Below, piece after piece: positions 12,923-24,159 of a stretch of 64,000 nucleotides of DNA (positions within the stretch are counted from its first letter, which is position 1; every line of letters starts with the position of its first letter). Made by a program: the position numbers and the translations under genes. A model generated the notes under the pieces. The model did no database searches and was not told the origin of the DNA. It saw only the letters and a program-made list of their open reading frames with translations. Origin of the DNA: Rutidosis leptorrhynchoides (lineage: Eukaryota > Streptophyta > Magnoliopsida > Asterales > Asteraceae); contig NC_092340.1 in assembly GCF_046630445.1 (NCBI RefSeq), positions 36,602,001 to 36,666,000 of the forward strand, read 5' to 3'.

Positions 12923-13242
12923 CAGGGCCGTCTCATTAATTTATAGGACCCTATTCGAAAATAAAATGTGGGTCCTTATAAACGTTAAAATTTTCAATAT
13001 ATACACCGTGTTTTCAATCGAAGCAAATAAAAAGTTTGTTTTATGAACAATAATTTATGAACGTGTATTTTATGAACAATAATTTTTGACTTTTTTCAAA
13101 TGATAGATAAGATAATTCTATTATCTTCTACGACCGATAAGGAAAACAAGTATATATAATGAAGTTTTCAAAATTTTGGGCCCTTTAGAAATTTTGGGGC
13201 CTGATCGATTGCACATGTTGCACACCTTCTAAGATGCCTCTG
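12923..13242. mobile_element. hAT-type MITE
   Basis: The left end CAGGGCCGTCTC and the decayed right end (AAGATGCCTCTG, inverted) form terminal repeats. The interior shows the GGGCCC / TTTTGGGGCCTGATCGATTGCACATGTTGCACACC block common to plant MITEs of this kind. Flanks TTTATTTG (12915-12922) and TTTATTAC (13243-13250) fit a degraded 8-bp duplication, the size used by hAT elements. It is 320 bp long and non-coding. Confidence 0.7.
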
Positions 13243-13582
13243 TTTATTACTTTATTTGTTACCATAATTTTATATATAAATTGGGTTGTTAGCATAAAAT
13301 TTGTATAGAGGGATTGAAAAAATTATATATAGGCCATGTCAATACTTTAGAAAACGATTTTGGCTCTCCTGATAATTTCATTCACGGCTTAAACTTTAGA
13401 ACGTCGTAAGATTACATACACAAAAACATACAACTTCAGTAAATATTCAGATATTGCGTAACAAAAATATATCAATACCATTGTTAATATTAGATTATAT
13501 CAGAATAAATGCACGAATTTAACAATGAAAACAACTTCAATATATAGGTTGATCAAGCAGGTAATAATGAAAGCTTTAATTG
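13243..13582. other. AT-rich intergenic DNA
   Basis: No gene or repeat recognised. This is the original left flank of the Copia element; its last five bases before the LTR (TGTTG, 13583-13587) are the target duplication. Confidence 0.6.
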
Positions 13583-13662
13583 TGTTGTGTTGTAAATTTA
13601 GTAGTTAAATATGGATGGTAATTAGTCAAATATGGATAGTAAAATTTGTACTATATATATGT

Positions 13663-15574
13663 TGATAAGGCTAAAAAGGAACATATATTTCATAGCAATA
13701 TCTCTCCTAAATAATAAGTTTTCATATGTAATTGTATTATATTTTCATTGTAATTGTTTAAATAAATAAATGTGAAAACAAAAGGCGAAACGAAGATTTG
13801 AAGACACAAGCGTCCAAAAAGCTCAAATGTACAAGATACAATTCAAAAGGTTCAATTTATTGATGAAAAACGTCTAAAAATGACAAGAGTACAAGTTACA
13901 AAACGCAAAGTACAAGATATTAAATTGTACGCAAGGACGTTCGAAAATCCGGAACCGGGACATGAGTCAACTATCAACGTCCGACGCAACGGACCAAAAA
14001 TTACAAGTCAGCTATGCACAAGAATATAATATAATATATAAATAATTATATTAATTATTTATATTTTATATTTATATATTTATTATGTCGACAAGCTAGG
14101 AGCCAAAAGTTTGTGAGCTGGATTTTCAAACTCCACGACTCGCAGAGTTTGAAGGCCAAAAACTCCACGACTCGCGGAGCTGCCAAATTCCAAAATGCCT
14201 ATAAAAGGTCACGAATTCTGCGAGTAAAAAAAATATAAATAATAATAATAATACTCCTATGTAATAATAATAAATATATATATATATATTATATATATAG
14301 TATAGTATAGTTTTATATTAGATTGGTTTTGGGTTATGCGAAGGTTATTTTACGGGTTTTAAAGTCGGAGCTCTGTCCGTGTAACACTACGCGATAAATA
14401 ATCAATGTAAGCTATGTTCTCCTTTTTAAATTAATGTCTCGTACTTAAGTTATTATTATGCTTATTTAAGACGAAGTAATCATGATGTTGGGCTAAAATA
14501 CTAAAATTGGGTAATTGGGCTTTGTACCAAATTTGGGGTTTGGACAAAAGAACGACACTTGTGGAAATTAGACTATGGGCTATTAATGGGCTTTATATTT
14601 GTTTAACTAAATGATAGTTTGTTAATTTTAATATAAAGATTTACAATTGGATGTACCTATAAATAACCATATACACTCAACCGGACACGATGGGCGGGGT
14701 ATTTATATGTACGAATAATCGTTAATTTAACCGGACACGGGAATGGATTAATAGTCTATGGAATTATTAAAACAAGGGTAAAATTATGTACAAGGACACT
14801 TGGCATAATTGATAACAAAGTATTAAAACCTTGGGTTACACGCAGTCGATATCCTGGTGTAATTATTAAACAAAGTATTAAAACCTTGTTACAGTTTAAG
14901 TCCCCAATTAGTTGAAATATTTAACTTCGGGTATAAGGATAATTTGACGAGGACACTCGCACTTTATATTTATGACTGATGGACTGTTATGGACAAAAAC
15001 CATACGGACATATTAAATAATCCAGGACAAAGGACAATTAACCCATGGGCATAAAACTAAAATCAACACGTCAAACATCATGATTACGGAAGTTTAAATA
15101 AGCATAATTCTTTTATTTCATATTTAATTTCCTTTATTTTATATTTAATTGCACTTCTAATTATCGCACTTTTATTTATCGCAATTTCATTATCGTTATT
15201 TACTTTACGCTTTAAGTTAAGTTGTATTTATTTTTAATATTTTACATTAGGTTTTAACTGCGACTAAAGTTTTAAAATCGACAAACCGGTCATTAAACGG
15301 TAAACCCCCTTTTATATTATTATTATATATAAAAATATATATTTTGTACAAATATAGTTGTTTAAAATATAGTGTAAAATAAGTCGTCTCCCTGTGGAAC
15401 GAACCGGACTTACTAAAAACTATACTATTCTACGATTAGGTACACTGCCTATAGTGTTGTAGCAGAGTTTAGGTATATCCCATCTGTAAATAAATTAATT
15501 AAAACTTGTATCGTATTTAATAGTATTTCCTAGTAAAAATATAAGCTATTTCGTACCCTCATGCTACGACATCA
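13663..15574 (+). repeat. 5' LTR of the Athila/Tat-like element
   Basis: It carries a TATA box (TATAAAAGG, 14200-14208). Just upstream are two near-palindromes of the form CTCCACGACTCGCGGAG (14131-14147 with one variant base, and 14163-14179). These may lie close to the transcription start. Confidence 0.9.
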
Positions 15575-15580
15575 AGTTTT

Positions 15581-15598
15581 TGGCGCAGCTGCCGGGGA
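15581..15598 (+). other. Primer-binding site, tRNA-Asp-like
   Basis: The sequence six bases inside the LTR differs slightly from the TGGCGCCGTTGCCGGGGA type that I know from Athila/Tat elements. It is the main basis for the lineage call. Confidence 0.7.
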
Positions 15599-15696
15599 AC
15601 CGGCGAAACGCTATATTTTTAATTTATTTTTGTATAAATATATTTATATATCATTTTAGAAAAACAATATAAAATTAAAAAAAAACGTTTTTCAAA

Positions 15697-15745
15697 CTCC
15701 ACGGCTCGCGGAGTTTGCAGGCTTAAAACTCCACGACTCGCGGAG
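15697..15745 (+). repeat. Second pair of GC-rich near-palindromes in the leader
   Basis: CTCC(A)CG(G/A)CTCGCGGAG occurs at 15697-15713 and 15729-15745, again about 32 bp apart, as in the LTRs at 14131/14163 and 20237/20269. The element thus has six copies in three pairs. Confidence 0.85.
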
Positions 15746-16688
15746 CCGCCCTGACCAGCCTGACCAGAAACCCTATTTCGCATTAATTACGGAATATTAT
15801 TAATTATTATTATTTATAAACCCTATTTAATTTATTATTATTAATATTTAGTTTTAGTTTTTAAATTAATTTGTATTTTGTATTATAATTAGTTTTATTA
15901 TATATAAAAATTAATACTTTTTTAAAATAAATATAAAAATAATATTTTTATAAAAATAAGTAATTTTATCACTTTTTATTTTTAAATTTGTATCCTTTTA
16001 TTTAGTGTAATTGTATTATTTTGTATATTTTTCGTTCGCAATTAGTTTTAAAATTAGTTTTTCCGTAGTTATTTTATATGTATAGATTCTTAGGCTTTGC
16101 CGTAAAATCCCTTAAGTGCTTTTTCTTTAGATTAAGATTTAGGCGCTTTGGAATTTTGCGACGCCGTTTTTCGCTTTAGTTTTAAATAGATTTTAGTGCC
16201 TTTAAGTAATTGCCGTTTTCTGAATAAAATTGCATTTACCTTTAGACCTTTAGGCGCAACTTTTTAGATATAATTTTTAGACTTTTAAGTTACGACGCGC
16301 TATTTTCTTATTTTTATTTTTCGACGTTTTTCGACACGCATTCTTTTTCTTTCTTATTTCTCGACGCTTTAGTTTTTAGGACTTAGAAATTTTCTCTATT
16401 TCTTATCTAATATCTCAAACGGAAAGAAAAATTATTTAAGTGGTTAAATTAATGGACGTTGACAATTTTCTGCTTCGTAGTAATAGTTGGATTTGTTAGT
16501 GGCTGAGTTGTGTGCTTCCGATTTAAAGAGTTCTGGCTCCCTGCTGCATCTTTTGGCTATTCGAAACGTGGGCAAAAGCAGAAAAGTCTATTAATTGGAC
16601 AACTTATATAAGTTTTTCTATTTTTATAACTAATAGGATAATTAGTAAATGCACCACATTGTAGCTAAAATTTGGCCATCGCAATAAA

Positions 16689-17789
16689 ATGGAAAATTTT
16701 GAAAACAAGGCTATGGAAACTCTTTTTGATATCCAAAATCAATTAAATCAATACTCTCAAACGAGTGTTGATGACAATTCGATCAGTCAATCTTGGATCA
16801 CGAACGACGAAACAATAACTGGTTGTGAAATCTGTGGAGATTATCACTCAACATGGGAATGTTACTATTACATTCCTATGGAAAATTACGCACCCACGGA
16901 AACTGAATGGAACGATTATGAAGAATACAATTCAAATTGAGATTATTCCCAAGAATATTTCCAAACTCAACAACCAGTAGACGAGGAAAATTACGTGTCT
17001 GAAAATTTATTAGACAATATGAAAATCAAACTCGAAGAACTCAATGCTCAAAATAAACAAATGAGAGAGTTTGTAAACCGGCAAGCTGAAACTCTATCAG
17101 ACTACACATCTGTTGATCTGAGGAGTCGTGTGCAAGAAAATCTCATATCATCGAATTTTGATGAATTCGAGAGCTCCGAAATCACCAACTATCCCGATGA
17201 TACTTTTTATTCAGTCTTACCAATTTCACAACATATCGACACATTAGCCTCTACCGACGAAATCATCGATCCATCAATGGATAAAGAAGAAGTAAGGGTG
17301 ACAAATTGGTACTCATGGGAATACGATAACGTTGAAAATTTTACCCCCGAGGCCAAACCGAACTTCACCATTCCACAACCTTCCAACCCAATATTCTCAA
17401 TAGACGAGTCATCCACCAAAAATGAACTACGAGCTGTAATAGATAATGACACCTCGAATTTCACCCAATTGGGTAATAGAGGTGAAAACTTTGATCATGA
17501 GAATAAAAGGAAGGAAATATTAGGAATTGTCCACCCTATAGAAATAAGTATGTCGGTGTATATCGATCCATTTGACCAAGAACCAGAAAAGAGACATATC
17601 CATTTACTAAAAGCTACACTTAAAAAAGAATTAAATAGTGACGATTGGGTGGGTCTAAACTTTAAACCCATTGATATATTATACACCACCCGAAATGTAA
17701 ATAACTGGCTCACTATTCTAATTCGTGGAACTTATTCTATTGACTTCACATGTCGTCAGCTAAGTGTGGGGAAGTCTAACCCCACTTAA
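16689..17789 (+). mobile_element. gag-like region of the Athila/Tat-like element
   Basis: The first part contains CEICGDYHSTWEC, a knuckle-like Cys/His cluster. The second has a Gln/Asn/Glu-rich helical stretch (about KLEELNAQNKQMREFVNRQ) that could form a coiled coil, and ends in LSVGKSNPT next to a GTGTGGGGA motif. The composition is acidic and rich in Asn and Ser. It is broken, with about one break, and I see no enzyme domain. Assignment to gag is by position and the Cys/His cluster only. Confidence 0.5.
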
Positions 17790-19762
17790 CGTTAAATTAG
17801 GGGTTCGGGTTAGTGCATAACTCGTTAATAAAAATGCATGATTAGGGTAAAAGATGCTTTTTCAAATATTAGTAAACAGTTCAGAAAAGCAGCCGTTTTT
17901 GAAAAAAAAAAGCATGTGTGATAAAACAAGAAGGAATGAACGATGAGGCGCGACATCTATCATTCGACGAGCTTTGTAATTACAAACTGGGTATTTTCAA
18001 TCACTTCTCTACACTAATCACCCTCATGAATTTATAATTAGAGTCTGATTTCATGCAAATGAGGGCATTGCATGATCTCAAGTGTGGGGAAGGGTTATAA
18101 ATTCTCTCGGGTTTATACTTGGTTTATTTGCCAAATTGTATGAAAATTTTAAAAAATTTCAACTAAATGAATTTAAAATCATGTTTATATATATTTATGA
18201 ACGGTGAAAACTAGGTGTTAATACCGAAATTATCGTTACCTCGGAAAGGACATAAATTGAGAAACACCCTAAAACGCTTGAATTCATTTAAAATGGAATA
18301 AAGGAGAATAAAAAGGCAAAGAAAGAAACTAAGTGTGGGGAGAATGTACCTAGTTATTCAATTAAAAACTATCAAGCACATGTTTCCGTAAAGTTATTGC
18401 AGGTGCTTTTGTTTTGGACTAAATTAACTATTTTACCCGATGAAAGAAAAGAAATGATGGATCTACACGATGAATCAATTCCATCATTAAAAGGAAGTAA
18501 AGTCTTCCAAAAAAGACACGCGCTTCTTGATTTAGGTCAAGAAGTTGTCGTCAAGATTAGCTGTAGGTTGACAAAAAATCTAGAAAAGTCATCTCTAAAA
18601 TCAGCAGGAAATCCACGGACCTCAGCATCAAACAGGGTCGCCAAGTGGTCAGATTTATCCTAACCATGAGAAGGATTTATCTCGTACAATGGGGGGGACG
18701 CCGTGCAAATTAGCTTGATAAGACTAATGAATCAGATCCCCAGAAAGGATAATCTCCTTAAAGATTAAAAATCAGCTTTTAAGACTGATATTACTCAATC
18801 CTTGAGATTGACCTTAAAGATTGAGAATTCAAACTCATGGAATTCAATGATATCTAAACTCGAGCTTGAACGAGAAAATATTTTGATCAAAATTATAAAC
18901 CGATTTGTTTTCTGAAAACCCATTTTCAATGTGTTCATTACCATTGAACGTAAAACCCTAGGAATTCACCTGGAATTCATTAGGTCACCTGAACCAAATC
19001 GGGTGTCAACCGTAAGAACAGTGGTTGCATAGCATGGTCGAAGACAGGACCTTGTGCCAGACCGGAAAATTATAAGGATGAGCTTTACTATTGCTCCTAC
19101 AAAGGATAGTAATTGCGTCCGACACGTTATAGACCATAATTAAAAGCATGTCAGGGGACATTGCCTTAACAGTTGCTTGTTCAACGCTTTCCTTTACAAC
19201 CGGACGGTAGTTTACCGAAAGGTAATATACGGAGCAAGTATACTGGACGTGTTGCTTTTCCAATACAAGGTTAGCAAGTGAGTAACACTAAACCACAAGT
19301 GTTGAGCTAAAATTTTCAAATCTGAAACCCACACAACCCACAAAAAAAAAAATTATTTTGCAAACACCGGTGAAGGGTTATTCCGGAAAACTTATCTAGG
19401 GTAAAAGCTAGATTGAATTTTCAAAAGATCAAATATTTTCATAAAGATCCAATTTCCTTAAGGATCTACATTTTCATAGTCATGTGGGACTGTAAACCGC
19501 CTTTCAAATGTGCACTTTGCTTTGGAAACCGAAAGTAAATCGGCTATTTGATTGCAAGTGTCGTTGACCTAAACCCGAGGCAACTATGGATGACACACCC
19601 ACCTTTAACCATGGTTCTATCATTACTATCATTGTTTATACCGCCGTATCAAAATCACTGATGTATAAAGTGTGAGAATAAAAAAGTGATTCGAGTGAAG
19701 TGTGATTTTATTTCAAGTTATGTATTGCTTGAGGACAAGCAACGCTCAAGTGTGGGGATATT
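17790..19762 (+). other. Non-coding 3' part of the Athila/Tat-like element
   Basis: No pol domain is seen. The motif AAGTGTGGGGA, identical to the polypurine tract beside the 3' LTR (19748-19758), also occurs at 17762-17772, 18080-18090 and 18331-18341. An 88-codon frame at 18397-18663 and a minus-strand frame at 19006-19263 have no recognisable domain. Confidence 0.6.
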
Positions 19763-21685
19763 TGATAAGGCTAAAAAGGAATATATATTTCATAGCAATA
19801 TCCCTCCTAAATAATAAGTTTTCATATGTAATTGTATTATATTTTCATTGTAATTGTTTAAATAAATAAGTGCGAAGACAAAAGGCGAAAACGAAGATTT
19901 GAAGACACAAACGTTCAAAAAGCTCAAATGTACAAGATACAATTCAAAAGGTTCAATTTATTGATGAAAAACGTCTAAAAATGACAAGAGTACAAGTTAC
20001 AAAACGCAAAGTACAAGATATTAAATTGTACGCAAGGACGTTCGAAAATCCGGAACCGGGACATGAGTCAACTATCAACGCCCGACGCAACGGACCAAAA
20101 ATTACAAGTCAGCTATGCACAAGAATATAATATAATATAATATATAAATAATTATATTAATTATTTATATTTTATATTTATATATTTATTATGTCGACAA
20201 GCTAGGAGCCAAAAGTTTGTGAGCTGGATTTTCAAACTCCACGACTCGCGGAGTTTGAAGGCCAAAAACTCCACGACTCGCGGAGCTGCCAAAGTCCAAA
20301 ATGCCTATAAAAGGTCACGAATTCTGCGAGTAAAAAAATATAAATAATAATAATAATACTCCTATGTAATAATAATAAATATATATATATATATATATAG
20401 TATATATATAGTATAGTATAGTTTTATATTAGATTGGTTTTGGGTTATGCAAAGGTTATTTTACGGGTTTTAAAGTCGGAGCTCTGTCCGTGTAACACTA
20501 CGCGATAAATAATCAATGTAAGCTATGTTCTCCTTTTTAAATTAATGTCTCGTACTTAAGTTATTATTATGCTTATTTAAGACGAAGTAATCATGATGTT
20601 GAGCTAAAATACTAAAATTGGGTAATTGGGCTTTGTACCAAATTTGGGGTTTGGACAAAAGAACGACACTTGTGGAAATTAGACTATGGGCTATTAATGG
20701 GCTTTATATTTGTTTAACTAAATGATAGTTTGTTAATTTTAATATAAAGATTTACAATTGGACGTACCTATAAATAACCATATACACTCAATCAGACACG
20801 ATGGGCGGGGTATTTATATGTACGAATAATCGTTAATTTAACCGGACACGGGAATGGATTAATAGTCTATGGAATTATTAAAACAGGAGTGAAATTATGT
20901 ACAAGGACACTTGGCATAATTGATAACAAAGTATTAAAACCTTGGGTTACACGCAGTCGATATCCTGGTGTAATTATTAAACAAAGTATTAAAACCTTGT
21001 TACAGTTTAAGTCCCCAATTAGTTGGAATATTTAACTTCGGGTATAAGAATAATTTGACGAGGACACTCGCACTTTATATTTATGACTGATGGACTGTTA
21101 TGGACAAAAATCAGATGGACATATTAAATAATCCAGGACAAAGGACAATTAACCCATGGGCATAAAACTAAAATCAACACGTCAAACATCATGATTACGG
21201 AAGTTTAAATAAGCATAATTCTTTTATTTCATATTTAATTTCCTTTATTTTATATTTAATTGCACTTCTAATTATCGCACTTTTATTTATCGCAATTTCA
21301 TTATCGTTATTTACTTTACGCTTTAAATTAAGTTGTATTTATTTTTAATATTTTACATTAGGTTTTAACTGCGACTAAAGTTTTAAAATCGACAAACCGG
21401 TCATTAAACGGTAAACCCCCTTTTATATTATTATTATATATAAAAATATATATTTTGTACAAATATAGTTGTTTAAAATATAGTTTAAAATAAGTCGTCT
21501 CCCTGTGGAACGAACCGGACTTACTAAAAACTATACTACTCTACGATTAGGTACACTGCCTATAGTGTTGTAGCAGAGTTTAGGTATATCCCATCTGTAA
21601 ATAAATTAATTAAAACTTGTATCGTATTTAATAGTATTTCCTAGTAAAAATATAAGCTATTTCGTACCCCCACGCTACGACATCA
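19763..21685 (+). repeat. 3' LTR of the Athila/Tat-like element
   Basis: It matches 13663-15574 with about 1.6% substitutions and a few small indels in TA-rich runs. TATA box at 20306-20314; near-palindrome pair at 20237-20253 and 20269-20285. Confidence 0.9.
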
Positions 21686-21860
21686 TATGTGCATAATGTA
21701 AGTTACAAAAACACACATATACATTAAATACATCACACCTCTCTTCAACCTCTTTCTCTCCTATATCTTCTACAACACATCTCTCTTTTATTGGTTCTTT
21801 CAATTTGAATATATTGAACCAGGCCACTAAAGGTAGTTATAAGCCTACTGAAATATAACA

Positions 21861-21876
21861 CGTTATCAGCACGAAG
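21861..21876 (+). other. Copia primer-binding-site region
   Basis: CGTTATCAGCACGAAG directly abuts the LTR end. Sequences of this form follow the 5' LTR in many plant Copia elements. I cannot name the tRNA with certainty. Confidence 0.6.
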
Positions 21877-21938
21877 TGCTCCGTATAATCAAGGTTTATC
21901 TAAGCAAGCACACGTCACTAATCAAGGTAAGAAATTAT

Positions 21939-22250
21939 CTAACTTTTATTAACTTCACTAACATTTATATTTATATTATTTAAGTTATATATGGTCGGTT
22001 ATACCGCCTGAATTATATTTCTGTAATCTAACTTTTATTAACTTCACTAACATTTATATTTATGTTATTTAAGTTATATATGGTCGGTTATACCGCCTGA
22101 ATTATATTTCTGTAATCTAACTTTTATTAACTTCACTAACATTTATATTTATGTTATTTAAGTTATATATGGTCGGTTATACCGCCTGAATTATATTTTC
22201 TGTAATCTAACTCTTATTAACTTCACTAACATTTATATTTATGTTAATAA
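21939..22250 (+). repeat. 89-bp tandem array in the Copia leader
   Basis: Three full copies plus a partial fourth start at 21939, 22028, 22117 and 22207 (period 89, last step 90). The unit contains GGTCGGTTATACCGCC, an inverted repeat that could form a small hairpin. Confidence 0.9.
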
Positions 22251-22373
22251 GACCTCATGATTGTACGCAACACGTCATTTGACAACACGGTACTTTATGT
22301 ACGCAACACGTCATTTGACAACACGGTACCATGGGTCGAGATTAATTCCGATCAATACGAATACGATGGGGTC
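22245..22373 (+). promoter_or_regulatory. Doubled CACGTCA cassette in the Copia leader
   Basis: Two 32-bp units beginning TGTACGCAACACGTCATTTG lie at 22262-22293 and 22298-22329, followed by a conserved tail (GGGTCGAGATTAAT ... ATACGATGGGG). The same arrangement occurs in the Gypsy LTRs near 29605, 36169 and 42732. ACGTCA/TGACGT is the core bound by plant TGA-type bZIP factors, so an enhancer role is possible, but that is inference. Confidence 0.7.
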
Positions 22374-22449
22374 TTTATATGTTATCTAACATTTATGATT
22401 ACTTATGCAATTAATCATTATTTATTTCATGCATACTAATGTTTATTCT

Positions 22450-22635
22450 TAAAAGTAAATCTTAAAAGTTAAAATAAGAAAAAATAGTTTGTATTTTTAT
22501 TAAAAGTAAATCTTAAAAGTTAAAATAAGAAAAAGTAGTTTGTATTTTTATTAAAAGTAAATCTTAAAAGTTAAAATAAGAAAAAGTAGTTTGTATTTTT
22601 ATTAAAAGTAAATCTTAAAAGTTAAAATAAGAAGA
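22450..22635 (+). repeat. 51-bp tandem array in the Copia leader
   Basis: About three and a half copies of an AT-rich unit (TAAAAGTAAATCTTAAAAGT...) are present with period 51; starts at 22450, 22501, 22552 and 22603. Confidence 0.9.
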
Positions 22636-22691
22636 AAAAAAATCTTGTCCTTTATATTACTCATACGCGTTTTGATATAGAGACTTTATTC

Positions 22692-22766
22692 GTTAACGTC
22701 AACTAACGACGTTACAACGGTCATATATACATAACGGTTGTTAACGTCAACTGACGACGTTACAAC
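22692..22766 (+). promoter_or_regulatory. Duplicated AACGTCAACTRACGACGTT motif
   Basis: Two 27-bp near-identical copies (22692-22718 and 22740-22766) are each an imperfect palindrome containing ACGTCA and, in the second copy, TGACG. They lie just upstream of the small frame at 22867. TGACG pairs resemble as-1-like elements; function is inferred only. Confidence 0.5.
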
Positions 22767-22866
22767 AACTATATTTTTCAAATATAAAATAAACATCTCC
22801 GTTTTTACATTTTCACAAATCAATCTTCATTTTTCAGATTACTACTCTCAAAAAGTTTTTGTAAAA

Positions 22867-23031
22867 ATGATTCACACAAGGATGATTTTTCCTATTGTAT
22901 TGGTCATATTAACTATCATCATTGTTGCTAATATACCACCGGGTGAACCTATATTCTATCATGCCCTTGTGGTTTTATTATTTGTAATCATACCATTATT
23001 CTGTTGTTTGCTACTTATGAATTTAAAATGA
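22867..23031 (+). CDS. Small hydrophobic frame in the Copia leader
   Basis: This 54-codon frame starts ATGATTCACACAAGG. After a short polar start (MIHTR) it has two hydrophobic stretches, residues about 6-22 (MIFPIVLVILTIIIVAN) and about 28-50 (FYHALVVLLFVIIPLFCC), separated by IPPGEPI. That is the profile of a two-pass membrane peptide. It lies between duplicated leader motifs and gag, in the element sense. I recognise no family; it could be a chance frame in AT-rich DNA, although the clean hydrophobic pattern is notable. Confidence 0.35.
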   Translation: MIHTRMIFPIVLVILTIIIVANIPPGEPIFYHALVVLLFVIIPLFCCLLLMNLK

Positions 23032-23114
23032 TTCTAATTTCATTTTATTATTTGTCTATGAATAGAAGTTGATTATGATTATGATTTATGTTATTCATCT
23101 TTTTGATAATAGAA

Positions 23115-23400
23115 AATGTCGAATTTGAAAAGGATTAAATTTGCTCATTTAGAACAAGTGGGAACAACTACTTAACATGGGTTATGAATGTAGAAAAACA
23201 TCTCGAATCAAACGGTATTTTAGAAACCCTGAATGAAAATAACAATTATTCCGAACAAGATAAAGCAATAGTAAGTATTTTTCTTAGCAAACATATTGAC
23301 GAGTCCTTAGAATCTACATATTATATGATCGAAAATCCAAGTGTATTATGGAAAATACTCAAAGATAGATACGATATTAATTATCAAAAAAAAAAAAAAT
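23115..23400 (+). mobile_element. Copia gag fragment
   Basis: The frame reads MNVEKHLESNGILETL ... SIFLSKHIDESLESTYY ... VLWKILKDRYD, matching the N-terminal gag region of plant Copia polyproteins (UBN2/DUF4219-like). It is broken and truncated; the CCHC knuckle and protease are not evident downstream. Confidence 0.75.
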
Positions 23401-24159
23401 AATAACGGTGATCCATGAAAGAATAAAATTAAAGATATTAGTAGACGCTCTTATAAGAATTCCGGAGATTTTTATTAATGATCTGGTAACGTGGATCATC
23501 AGTCTAGTATTTCTTGAATACATGAACATCTTGTTTAGCTCTACAAATAAGTCCCAAAAGAAAAGAAAACGAGAGTGAATCTGTTGACAAATCTTGATTA
23601 AATTAACCCTGAGCTACCTTGAGACTTGAATGGTTTGAATTTTCTAAGATGCCTAGTTTTTTTTATGTATCACTCATAAATAAATGGTTTTAGACCATAA
23701 CGCATATGTTTTATTAAGTGTTATCTTTTATGTACTTCAGATTATAACTTGTTTGCAGGTAATATAATTTGATTATCTTGCTGAAATATAATTCATTATT
23801 TGCTTATCTTATTTGAAGTTTTAGTATGAATCCTGCTGAAATACAACATCAATTAAATGGTAAAGACCTATGTATTGCAGATAGTAGTAACATACACACT
23901 ATGATCAAATCTAAGAAATATTTCATTGATTTAAATCAAATGAATGAATTATAAATACTATATCAGCTCTTGCAAACTTGATATAAGGAACGAAAAAGGC
24001 AAAATTTCATATTACCAAATGGTACGAATTTTTTGGTAAACAATGTCTTGTTTTCTCCCAAATCAAAGAGAAATTTGTTAAGTTTCTCTGATATATATCA
24101 TAATGGATATGATTATCAGTCAATGATAATCGAAAATGAGAAATATCTATGTAGCACCG
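23401..24159 (+). mobile_element. Decayed Copia region between gag and integrase
   Basis: No domain can be read with confidence. Short stretches resemble the protease/GAG-pre-integrase part (near 23880 LCIADSSN), so it is decayed pol. Confidence 0.5.

Larger units (their letters stand above)
13663..21685 (+). mobile_element. Non-autonomous Athila/Tat-like Gypsy element
   Basis: Two LTRs (13663-15574 and 19763-21685) start with TGATAAGG and end with GACATCA, and a TATGT duplication flanks them. The primer site just inside (TGGCGCAGCTGCCGGGGA, 15581-15598) closely resembles the tRNA-Asp-type site of Athila/Tat elements. Only a gag-like frame is present; I find no protease, reverse transcriptase or integrase, so it must be mobilised in trans. 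About 25-35 LTR differences by eye (roughly 1.6%) suggest an age of about 0.6 My at a 1.3e-8 rate. Confidence 0.85.
13588..21860 (+). repeat. Copia 5' LTR, split by an insertion
   Basis: LTR sequence is present at 13588-13662 and resumes after the insertion at 21691-21860. The five bases TATGT occur on both sides of the insertion (13658-13662, 21686-21690) as its target duplication. The LTR ends in CA directly before the primer-site-like sequence at 21861. Confidence 0.9.

Noticed and set aside
17207-17464. Minus-strand 85-codon frame
   Set aside because: It is antisense to the gag-like frame and has no recognisable motif.
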